From assembly GCF_003583405.1 (NCBI RefSeq), contig NZ_QXEC01000010.1:1-64000 (forward strand): a stretch of DNA of 64,000 bases. Direction: 5' to 3'. Each line of letters opens with the position of its first letter. Within the stretch, counting starts at the first letter, position 1. The notes under the pieces were generated by a model that was not told where the DNA came from, did no database searches, and saw only the letters and a list, made by a program, of their open reading frames with translations. This document shows positions 57,215 through 64,000 of this stretch, one piece after another. The stretch is from Micromonospora radicis. Its GTDB lineage: Bacteria; Actinomycetota; Actinomycetes; Mycobacteriales; Micromonosporaceae. The translations under genes and the position numbers were made by a program.

Positions 57215-58740
57215 TCCGCCACGGGTGCCGGGCCGTCCACACCGACGCCGGGAACCGTCCCGCCGACGCCCGGAACCGTCCCGGTGATGCCGGCCGCGAC
57301 GGTACCCACCGGTGCCTGCGGATCGACCGGACGCGCGGCCAACGCGGCCAGCAGCTCGTCGCCCAGCAACGAGATCGGCGGTGCGCCCATCGTCACCACG
57401 ACGTCGCCGGGACGGGCCCGGCGAGCCACCTCCGCCGGGGCATCGTCGCCGGAGTCGACGAAGACCTTCCGCTCCGCCGGCAGCCGCACCGCCTCGATCA
57501 GCGCCGCCGACCCCTCCCCCGGGCCCCGCTGCTCGCCCGGCCCGAAGACCTCCAGCAACACCAGTTCGTCGGCGATCGCCAACGCCTCGGCGATCTCCTC
57601 CTGCAGATCCCGGGTCCGGTAGAGCCGATAGGGCTGGAAGACGACGATCAACCGCCCCTCCCCGGCTACCTCCCGCAACGTCCGCAGGGCCAGGGTCATC
57701 GAGGTCGGGTGGTAGGCGTACTCGTCGTAGACGAGGACCCCGTCGACCACGCCCTTGCGCTCGAAGCGCCGACGCACGCCGGGGAACGACGCCAGCGCCG
57801 CCTCCGCCGCCGCCAACGGCAGCCCGAGCAGGTACGCGGCCAGCACCGCCGACGCGCTGTTGAGCCCCATGTGCCGGCCCGGCACCGGCAACCGGAACTC
57901 GCCCAGCGCCTGGCCGTCGACGTGCGCCAGATAGCGCACCCCCTGCGCCGAGGAGGCCATCTCACTCAACCGCAGATCGGCGTCGGCCGCCTCGCCGTAG
58001 GTGTACACGCGGCGCCCCTCGGCCCGCAGCGTCGCGGCCAGCCGCTGCCCGCCCGGATCGTCCGCGCAGGTGATGATGAAGCCCGCCGGGTCGGTGAGCC
58101 GGGCGAACTCGGCGAAGGTGGCCTCCAGGTTCGCCAGGTCGCCGTAGGTGTTCAGGTGGTCCGCCTCGACGTTGGTGACGATCGAGACGAACGGACGGTA
58201 GATCAGGAAGGACCGGTCGCTCTCGTCCGCCTCCACCACGAAGTACTCACCGGTGCCGTGGTGCGCCCCCGAACCGCCCTCGGAGATCTCCCCACCGATC
58301 ACGAAGGACGGATCCGTACCGGCCCGCTGCAGCACCATGGTGACCATCGAGGTGGTGGTGGTCTTGCCGTGCGTACCGGCCACCGCCACCGTGCGGCGAC
58401 CGGTCATCGCCGCCGCCAGGGCCTCCGACCGGTGCAACACCCGCAGGCCACGCGCCCGCGCCTCGACCATCTCCAGGTGGTCCGCGGGAATGGCCGAGGA
58501 ATACACCACCGTGTCGACACCGTCGAGATTGGTCGCCTCGTGGGTCATGTGGATCGTGCCGCCGAGCGCCCGCAGACCGGCCAGCGACGGCCACTCACGC
58601 AGCTCGCTGCCGGAGACCGGCAACCCCCGGGTGAGGAAGAGCCGGGCCAGTCCACTCATCCCGACCCCACCCACCCCGATCAGGTGGATGTGGCCCAGAT
58701 CCTCGGCGGTCAACGTACCGGCCGGACTGAACGTTCTCAT
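57211..58740 (-). CDS. murC: UDP-N-acetylmuramate--L-alanine ligase
   Basis: A 509-aa cytoplasmic Mur ligase that adds L-Ala to UDP-MurNAc. Domains in order: Rossmann UDP-binding (HLIGVGGVGMSGLARLFL, near 18), ATPase (VAVAGTHGKTTTTSMV, near 115) and C-terminal domain (VYDEYAYHPTSMTLALRTLR). The tail is a Val/Gly/Pro-rich repeat (GTVPGVGGTVPGVGVDG). ATG at 58740 uses a GAAAGG ribosome site that lies inside the intergenic repeat element; the frame also opens at TTG 58749. It follows murG. Confidence 0.97.
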   Translation of the reverse strand: MRTFSPAGTLTAEDLGHIHLIGVGGVGMSGLARLFLTRGLPVSGSELREWPSLAGLRALGGTIHMTHEATNLDGVDTVVYSSAIPADHLEMVEARARGLRVLHRSEALAAAMTGRRTVAVAGTHGKTTTTSMVTMVLQRAGTDPSFVIGGEISEGGSGAHHGTGEYFVVEADESDRSFLIYRPFVSIVTNVEADHLNTYGDLANLEATFAEFARLTDPAGFIITCADDPGGQRLAATLRAEGRRVYTYGEAADADLRLSEMASSAQGVRYLAHVDGQALGEFRLPVPGRHMGLNSASAVLAAYLLGLPLAAAEAALASFPGVRRRFERKGVVDGVLVYDEYAYHPTSMTLALRTLREVAGEGRLIVVFQPYRLYRTRDLQEEIAEALAIADELVLLEVFGPGEQRGPGEGSAALIEAVRLPAERKVFVDSGDDAPAEVARRARPGDVVVTMGAPPISLLGDELLAALAARPVDPQAPVGTVAAGITGTVPGVGGTVPGVGVDGPAPVAE

Positions 58741-58801
58741 CGGGGCCAACCTTTCGTTCGCGACTGCGGGGCTCGCAAACCCGGCTCACTCCTCGCGCTC
58801 A
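58741..58801 (-). repeat. Single copy of stop-to-start intergenic element
   Basis: A 61-nt relative of the 59-bp units at 20341-20576. It begins on the murG stop codon as TGAGCGCGAGGA and ends with CGCAGTCGCGAACGAAAGGTTGG just before the murC ATG. Ends are conserved and the middle differs. It gives the murC ribosome site (GAAAGG). Confidence 0.85.
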
Positions 58802-59908
58802 TTGGGAAGCCACCGCCTCGTAGACGAAGTTGAGCAGGGCCTCGTCGCCGTCGCGCCGGCCGTAGCCGGCGGCGGCGGCGCCCATCGTGTGCAGTCGCTG
58901 CGGGTCGCGGATCAGCGGGATCACCGTGCGTTCGAGCCAGTCCGGGGTCAGCTCGGCGTCGTCGACCAGCAGCCCGCCGCCGGCCTCGACCACCGGCAGT
59001 GCGTTGCGCTTCTGCTCCTGGTTACTGTGCGGGTACGGCACGTAGATGGTCGGCAGGCCGATCGCGGCCACCTCCGCGCAGGTCATCGCGCCACCCCGGC
59101 CGAGCATCAGATCCGCGGCTGCGTAACCGGCGTCCATGTCGGACAGGTACGGCAGGGTCACGTACGGCACCGGCAGGTCGCTGGGGATCGGCACCGGCTC
59201 GTTGCGGGCCCCCATCACGTGCAGCACCTGGATGCCGTTGCGGGCCAGTTCCTTCGCGGCACCGGCCACCGCGAGATTGATCGACCGGGCACCCTGCGAA
59301 CCGCCCGCGACGAAGAGCACCGGCAGGTCCGGGCGGAGCCCGAAGTGGGCGCGGGCGGCGTTGCGCATGGCGGCCCGGTCCAGTCCGGCGATGTTGCGCC
59401 GCAGCGGTACGCCGACCACCCGCGCGTCGCGCAGCGCCTCGGCCTGCGCGGGCTGGTGCGGGAAGCCCACCGCCACGTGCTTGGTGAACCGCATGCCCAG
59501 CCGGTTGGCCACCCCCGGCGGGACGTTCACCTCGTGGATCACGATCGGCAACTCCCGGCGCCAGGCGGCCAGGTAGGCCGGCACCGAGACGTACCCGCCG
59601 AAGCCGACCACCACGTCGGCGCGTACCTCCTCGATGACCTTGCCCGCGGCGCGGGCCGCGGTCCACATCCGACCCGGGGTACGGACCAGGTTCATGTTGA
59701 TCGAGCGGGGCAGCTGGTACGCCGGGATGTTGCGCAGGTCGTAGCCGGCCGGCGGGATCAGCTCGTTCTCCAGGCCCTTCGGCGTGCCGAGACAGGTGAT
59801 CTGGACGCCGGGGTCGTGTCGGCGCAGGCAGTCGGCGAAGGCGAGCAGGGGATAGATGTGCCCCCCGGTGCCGCCTCCTGCGAGCACCACCGAACGCAGC
59901 GGACCCAT
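58799..59908 (-). CDS. murG: MurG glycosyltransferase
   Basis: A 369-aa peripheral membrane enzyme that adds GlcNAc to lipid I to form lipid II. The N-terminal phosphate loop VVLAGGGTGGHIYPLLA (near 8), the acceptor-side VVVGFGGYVSVPAYLAAW and HEVNVPPGVANRL, and the UDP-GlcNAc site VAGGSQGARSINLAV are present. GRGGAMTCAEVAAIGLPTIYVPYPH (near 288) completes the family pattern. ATG at 59908 shares one base with the ftsW stop (TGATG) and has GAGAGGAG upstream. Confidence 0.97.
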   Translation of the reverse strand: MGPLRSVVLAGGGTGGHIYPLLAFADCLRRHDPGVQITCLGTPKGLENELIPPAGYDLRNIPAYQLPRSINMNLVRTPGRMWTAARAAGKVIEEVRADVVVGFGGYVSVPAYLAAWRRELPIVIHEVNVPPGVANRLGMRFTKHVAVGFPHQPAQAEALRDARVVGVPLRRNIAGLDRAAMRNAARAHFGLRPDLPVLFVAGGSQGARSINLAVAGAAKELARNGIQVLHVMGARNEPVPIPSDLPVPYVTLPYLSDMDAGYAAADLMLGRGGAMTCAEVAAIGLPTIYVPYPHSNQEQKRNALPVVEAGGGLLVDDAELTPDWLERTVIPLIRDPQRLHTMGAAAAGYGRRDGDEALLNFVYEAVASQ

Positions 59909-61575
59909 CAACGTCTCCTCTCGTCCGCCGCCCCGCCGCGGCCCCGGCCCTGCCGGGTGCCACGCGGTACGGCCTGGTCGTCCCCGCGCCGCTTGCGAGC
60001 CCGGGGCACGGTTCCCCGGGCGGCCGGCGGTGGCGTCGCACGGCGACGCCGGCCGGGAAGCGGCGGCAACGGAGCCCACACTAGTCGGACCCACTGGGCC
60101 GGCGGACGGGCATGCAGGGCCCGGGCCGCGTCGGGTTCCGCGCGGGCGAACGAGGCCAGCATGCCGACCGCGGCGAGGGTCACGACCAGGGCGGAGCCGC
60201 CGACCGAGATGAACGGCAGCGGTACGCCGGTCAGCGGCAGCAGACCGATCACGCCGCCGATGTTGATGAAGGCCTGGCCGATCAGCCATGCGGTGGCGCC
60301 CGCCGCGGCCAGCCGGCGGAACGGGTCGTCCACCCGGCGGGCGATGCGCAGGCCGGTGTAGGCGAGTACGGCGAAGAGACTGACCACCACCACGCAGCCG
60401 ACCACGCCGAGCTCCTCGGCGATCACCGCGAAGATGAAGTCGTTCTCGGCCGCCGGCAGCCAGGCCCACTTGCTGCGCCCCTGGCCCAGCCCGGTACCGA
60501 ACCAGCCACCGTTGGCGATGGCGTAGCGGGCCTGCACCATCTGGTAGCAGAGCTGCTCCCGGCACTGCTCCAGCGGCGGCGGGCTGACGAACATGGTCAG
60601 TCGTTGCAGCCGGTAGTTCTCCTCGCCCCGGACCCCGGAGCCGGCGCCGAGCGAGGCCACCGCGACCAGCAGACCGATGCCGGCCAGGCCGATCGCGCTG
60701 AGCGTGGCGAAGACCCGCAGCCGCACCCCTGCCGCCCAGAGCAGGCCGACCACCAGGGCCAGCAGGCAGAGCATGCTGCCCAGGTCGTTGTAGCCGACCA
60801 GGACGAACAGCAGACCCACCACCGGGAACAGCGGAGCGGCCAGTTCCCGCCACCAACCCAGCGCCGCACCCTTGCGGGCCAGCACGTACGCCCCCCACAA
60901 CACGAGCGCGAACTTCGCCACCTCCGAGGGCTGTAGTCCGACACTACCGACGTACAGCCCGAGCAGCTCGGCCTCCAGCGGCCCGATCCGCGCCGGTGCG
61001 CCGGTCAACCGCCCGTACGCCACCAACAGGTTCAGCAGCACCAGCAGCCCCACCGCGACGGCCAGCGTGGGTCGACCGAGCGCCCGGTAGGTGCTGGCCG
61101 GCAGCCGCTGGCACGCCCAGAACGCCACGATGCCGATCACCGCGAAGATCGCCTGTTTGGTCAGCGATGCGGAGGCGTTGCCACCCGCGGCGTAGTCGCG
61201 CACGCTGGTGGCCGAGAAGACCATGGTCAGGCCGATCAGCAGGAGCAGCCCCGAGCTGGCCAACAGCAGGTGGTACGAGGCCAGTGGCCGGGCCAGCAGG
61301 CCGCGCAGCGCGGCCAGCCCGCCCATCGCGTCCAGCCCACGCCAGGGACCCCCGTCGGCGCCCGCAGCGGCGGTACCCGTCCCGGCCGAGCGCGTGGCGC
61401 CCGACCCCGCCGGTCGCGGCGCGTCCTCGCCCCGTACCGCGGTGCCCGTTCGCCCTGTCTCGGCCGTTCCCGCGGCCCGCGTCGCCCCACCGGACCGGCG
61501 GCCGCCCGTCTCGTCGCCGTTGTCGCCTCGCGCCTCCCCCACAGCGCCATCATCGCCGCTGTCGGCACCCGACAC
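59908..61575 (-). CDS. ftsW: SEDS glycosyltransferase FtsW
   Basis: A polytopic SEDS protein that polymerises septal glycan from lipid II. The conserved tract begins at YHLLLASSGLLLLIGLTMVFSATS; the catalytic-loop region, LQPSEVAKFALVLWGAYVLA and the signature INIGGVIGLLPLTGVPLPFISVGGSALV follow, with about ten membrane segments. The N-terminus is a Gly/Ala/Arg/Thr-rich extension of roughly 110 residues and the C-terminus a basic Pro-rich tail. The start is uncertain: I use GTG at 61575; the frame runs to 61722 but through the hairpin element. No murD gene lies between it and mraY. Confidence 0.93.
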   Translation of the reverse strand: MSGADSGDDGAVGEARGDNGDETGGRRSGGATRAAGTAETGRTGTAVRGEDAPRPAGSGATRSAGTGTAAAGADGGPWRGLDAMGGLAALRGLLARPLASYHLLLASSGLLLLIGLTMVFSATSVRDYAAGGNASASLTKQAIFAVIGIVAFWACQRLPASTYRALGRPTLAVAVGLLVLLNLLVAYGRLTGAPARIGPLEAELLGLYVGSVGLQPSEVAKFALVLWGAYVLARKGAALGWWRELAAPLFPVVGLLFVLVGYNDLGSMLCLLALVVGLLWAAGVRLRVFATLSAIGLAGIGLLVAVASLGAGSGVRGEENYRLQRLTMFVSPPPLEQCREQLCYQMVQARYAIANGGWFGTGLGQGRSKWAWLPAAENDFIFAVIAEELGVVGCVVVVSLFAVLAYTGLRIARRVDDPFRRLAAAGATAWLIGQAFINIGGVIGLLPLTGVPLPFISVGGSALVVTLAAVGMLASFARAEPDAARALHARPPAQWVRLVWAPLPPLPGRRRRATPPPAARGTVPRARKRRGDDQAVPRGTRQGRGRGGAADERRR

Positions 61576-61652
61576 CCCCGGTATCCCCCACTCGGCGTGT
61601 CGCACTTGCCATCCCCACCCCCACCCACCCCTGCCCCTGCCCGCCGCCCGCC

Positions 61653-61733
61653 GCCCGCCGCCGTTGATCATGAAGTTGTTGTCACGACACGCCGGGCGGG
61701 GTGACAACAGCTTCATGATCAACGGTGGCGGGC
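61653..61733. repeat. 33-bp GATCATG hairpin after mraY
   Basis: A long inverted repeat: arms 61653-61685 and 61701-61733 pair over 33 positions with two G-T wobbles, and a 15-nt loop separates them. The inner 25 positions contain TTGATCATGAAG and its complement. It lies between the mraY stop and the ftsW start. It could terminate or attenuate the dcw transcript. Arms match the GATCATG pattern of the elements at 13211 and 15686 but are far more perfect. Confidence 0.9.
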
Positions 61734-61734
61734 A

Positions 61735-61765
61735 GGTGGGGGTGGGGGTGGGGGTGGGGGTGGGG
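61735..61765 (+). repeat. G-rich (GGGGGT) tandem tract
   Basis: About five units of gggggt directly abutting the mraY stop codon. The plus strand has at least four runs of four or more G, so it could form a G-quadruplex; the mraY mRNA would carry the C-rich strand. A C-rich counterpart lies near 61606-61650 on the other side of the hairpin. Confidence 0.75.
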
Positions 61766-62899
61766 TCAGCCCATGTTGGCTAGGAAGTCGCTGTAGAAGA
61801 GGCCCAGGGCGATGGCTACGCCGATGCCGGCGATGATCCAGAAGCGGACCACGATGTTGACCTCGCTCCAGCCGGCGAGTTCGAAGTGGTGCTGGAGGGG
61901 GGACATCCGGAACACCCGTTTGCCGGTGGTCTTGAAGGAGATGATCTGGATCACCACCGACATGGTGATGATCACGAACAGGCCGCCGATGATCAGCAGC
62001 AGCAGGATGGTCCGGGTGGACATCGCCATGCCGGCGATCAGGCCGCCCAGCCCGAGCGCGCCGGTGTCGCCCATGAAGATCCGGGCCGGTGAGGTGTTCC
62101 ACCACAGGAAGCCCACACAGGCCCCGGCCGCCGCCCCGGCGATCAACGCGATCTCCAGCGGATCCCGCACCGTGTAGCAGTAGTTGTTCGGGTTGGCGGT
62201 GTACGCCGGATCGGCGCACCAGTGCCGGTACTGCCAGAAGGCGATCACCGCGTACGCGCCGAGCACCATCACCGAGGCCCCGGTGGCCAGGCCGTCGAGC
62301 CCGTCGGTGAGGTTCACCCCGTTGGTCGCCGCCATCACCACGAAGATGAAGATGATCACGGCGCCGATCTTGGTCACGTCCAGCGCCGGGATGTCCCGGA
62401 TAAAGCTCAGCGTGGTGCTGCCGACGGTCTCGGTGTTGGTCACCGCGCCCGAGGCGTCGGTCATGGTGGACGGGAAGTAGAGCGCGATCACGCCGAACAC
62501 CGCGCCGACCAGGATCTGCCCGAGCAGCTTGCCGCGGGCGCTCAACCCACCGCTGTGCCGCTTGCGCACCTTCAGGAAGTCGTCGATGAAGCCGACCGCG
62601 CCGCAGAAGACCATCAGCCCCAGCAGCACCAGCGCGGTGATGGTCGGCTCCACCTGGGCGATCTGCGCGTCCGGCAGGGTGGTCAACGCCAGGTGACCCG
62701 CGACGTACGCGATCACGGTGGCGAGGATGAACACCACGCCGCCCATGGTCGGGGTGCCCTTCTTGCCCTGGTGCATCTGCGGGCCGTCAGTCCGGATCGG
62801 CTGACCCGCCTTCAGCCGGGTGAAGACCCGGATCGCGATCGGGGTGCCGAACAGCGAGACGAGGAAGGCCACCCCGATGGCCACGATGACCGCTCTCAC
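61766..62899 (-). CDS. mraY: Phospho-MurNAc-pentapeptide transferase MraY
   Basis: A 377-aa membrane enzyme that makes lipid I from UDP-MurNAc-pentapeptide and undecaprenyl phosphate. Ten membrane segments are visible. Family motifs: [18 protein letters not shown], the Asp pair in [26 protein letters not shown], and [21 protein letters not shown] near the C-terminus. An insertion of about 25 residues ([20 protein letters not shown]) with two Cys lies in an outer loop. GTG at 62899 overlaps the murF stop by 4 nt. Confidence 0.97.
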   Translation of the reverse strand: MRAVIVAIGVAFLVSLFGTPIAIRVFTRLKAGQPIRTDGPQMHQGKKGTPTMGGVVFILATVIAYVAGHLALTTLPDAQIAQVEPTITALVLLGLMVFCGAVGFIDDFLKVRKRHSGGLSARGKLLGQILVGAVFGVIALYFPSTMTDASGAVTNTETVGSTTLSFIRDIPALDVTKIGAVIIFIFVVMAATNGVNLTDGLDGLATGASVMVLGAYAVIAFWQYRHWCADPAYTANPNNYCYTVRDPLEIALIAGAAAGACVGFLWWNTSPARIFMGDTGALGLGGLIAGMAMSTRTILLLLIIGGLFVIITMSVVIQIISFKTTGKRVFRMSPLQHHFELAGWSEVNIVVRFWIIAGIGVAIALGLFYSDFLANMG

Positions 62900-64000
62900 G
62901 CCGCGCCACCCCCGGCCACCGGACCGGCCGGGGAGCCGGCGACCGCGTCGGCACGCAGCGCGTCGGCCACCTCCCAGGTCCGGTACCGGGACCCCTTCAC
63001 CAGGACGACGTCGCCCGGCCGTAGCTCGCTGCGCAGCACCTCGACGGCCGCCGCCTGATCGGTGAGCAGCACCGATTCTCCTCCCCAGTCACCTACCGAT
63101 GTCGCCCCGTGGTGGATCGGCGCCGCCGCCTCGCCGACCACGAGCAGCCGGGCGACGCCCAGCTCGGCCGCCAGGCGGCCCATGTCGGCGTGCCCCTGCG
63201 TCTCGAACTCACCCAGCTCGGCCATGTAGCCGAGCACCGCGACGGTACGCCGTCCGACGCCGATGCCGGCCAGCGCACGCAGCGCCACCGCCATCGACGC
63301 CGGGTTGGCGTTGTACGAGTCGTCGATCACGGTCACCCCGTCGGTACGCTCGAAGACGTCCATCCGACGGGTGGAGACCAGCCCGAGCGCACCCAGCGCG
63401 ACGGCCGTCTCGGCCAACGGCATGCCCAGCTCCCGGGCCACCGCCGCCGCGGCGAGGGTGTTCCAGACCTGGTGCCGCCCGGTCAGCCCGAGCCGTACCG
63501 GCGCGCTGCCCTCCGGCGTCACCAGGGTGTACGCGGGCCGCCCGCGCTCGTCCAGTGTCACGTCCACGGCCCGTACGTCGGCGTGTGCCGCCTCGCCGTA
63601 CCGGACCACCCGGGCGGTCGTCCGGCTCGCCATCGCGTCGACCAGCGGGTCATCGGCGTTGAGTACCGCCAGCCCGTCGGCCGGCAGCGCCTCGACCAGC
63701 TCGCCCTTGGCCAGCGCGATGTTCTCCTGCGAACCGAACTCGCCGATGTGCGACACCCCGACGTTGAGCACCACGGAGATCCGCGGCGGCGCCACCTCGC
63801 ACAGGTACCGCACGTGCCCGATGCCCCGGGCGCCCTTCTCCAGCACCAGGTAACGGGTGGACGGCCCCGCCTGCAACGCCGTGTACGGATGCCCCAGCTC
63901 GTTGTTGAACGACCCGGGCGGCGCCACCGTCTCGCCGAGCCGGGCGGTGAGCTGGGCGATCAGATCCTTGGTGGTGGTCTTGCCGGAGGAGCCGGTCAGC
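62896..64000 (-). CDS. murF: MurF ligase (5' end beyond window)
   Basis: The C-terminal 368 or so residues of UDP-MurNAc-tripeptide--D-Ala-D-Ala ligase; the start lies past 64000. The ATP P-loop [14 protein letters not shown] is at the very edge, followed by [48 protein letters not shown] and [20 protein letters not shown] (C-terminal domain). It overlaps mraY by 4 nt. Upstream murE is expected beyond the window. Confidence 0.97.
   Translation of the reverse strand, partial: LTGSSGKTTTKDLIAQLTARLGETVAPPGSFNNELGHPYTALQAGPSTRYLVLEKGARGIGHVRYLCEVAPPRISVVLNVGVSHIGEFGSQENIALAKGELVEALPADGLAVLNADDPLVDAMASRTTARVVRYGEAAHADVRAVDVTLDERGRPAYTLVTPEGSAPVRLGLTGRHQVWNTLAAAAVARELGMPLAETAVALGALGLVSTRRMDVFERTDGVTVIDDSYNANPASMAVALRALAGIGVGRRTVAVLGYMAELGEFETQGHADMGRLAAELGVARLLVVGEAAAPIHHGATSVGDWGGESVLLTDQAAAVEVLRSELRPGDVVLVKGSRYRTWEVADALRADAVAGSPAGPVAGGGAA

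Noticed and set aside
61576..61722. Extended ftsW N-terminus up to 61722
   Set aside because: The extension would be coded by the 33-bp hairpin element and C-rich tract, which behave as intergenic repeats, and no ribosome site is seen.

Overview
The window reads as chromosome of a very GC-rich actinobacterium, most likely a Micromonospora or close Micromonosporaceae relative. The grounds are the third-position G/C bias, frequent GTG and TTG starts, many leaderless transcription starts, a DUF6244-type small protein, PriA in place of separate HisA and TrpF, and an actinobacterial division cluster (sepF, yggT, divIVA after ftsZ). No rRNA, tRNA, phage, transposase or CRISPR array was found. Taxonomy is inferred from protein character only.

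Layout. 251-4594 (minus): a four-gene operon of an FtsK/EccC-like ATPase, a Pro/Gly/Ala-rich membrane protein, a small helical DUF6244-like protein and an unknown 141-aa protein. 4845-12080 (minus): a secreted SGNH hydrolase and glutamate synthase (gltB-gltD). 12228-15614: a GNAT protein, an FAD monooxygenase and lgt. 15810-23437: trpC-trpB-trpA, then a repeat-filled gap, then trpE with a Trp-region membrane protein and hisI, the last in one frame with a nucleotidyltransferase domain. 23540-26177: a MerR regulator divergent from an ABC efflux pair, then TetR. 26189-30649: a DUF2470 gene under an apparent iron box and a heterodimeric ABC exporter. 30804-38713: accessory genes (TIGR03085 protein, solitary terpene synthase, long-chain acyl-CoA ligase, LtrA, MocR regulator divergent from YczE, small winged-helix protein). 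38818-44655 (minus): hisD-hisC-hisB-orf-hisH-orf-priA-hisF. 44762-48863: LON-domain protein, DUF2567-like protein, ParA/MinD-like ATPase, membrane-anchored protein. 48907-53018 (minus): rluA-family synthase, lspA, DksA-like protein, DUF167, divIVA. 53063-64000 (minus): dcw cluster murF(partial)-mraY-ftsW-murG-murC-ftsQ-ftsZ-yggS-sepF-yggT.

How the genes work together. The his and trp blocks share PriA, which isomerises intermediates of both pathways, so no separate trpF is expected. GltBD supplies glutamate for transamination. The dcw genes make lipid II precursors (MurF, MraY, MurG, MurC), build the septum (FtsW, FtsQ, FtsZ, SepF) and set polar growth (DivIVA). LspA and Lgt process lipoproteins.

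Most unusual points: a multi-copy 59-61 bp intergenic element that starts on a stop codon and ends at the next start, in both the trp and mur operons; a family of GATCATG hairpins between genes; a 4 x 42-bp tandem repeat ending in an 18-bp hairpin; a 12-codon leader ORF coupled to trpB; a nucleotidyltransferase-HisI fusion; the absence of murD between mraY and ftsW; a perfect palindrome over the ftsZ -10; and the ATPase operon at the left edge, the best candidate for an undescribed system.
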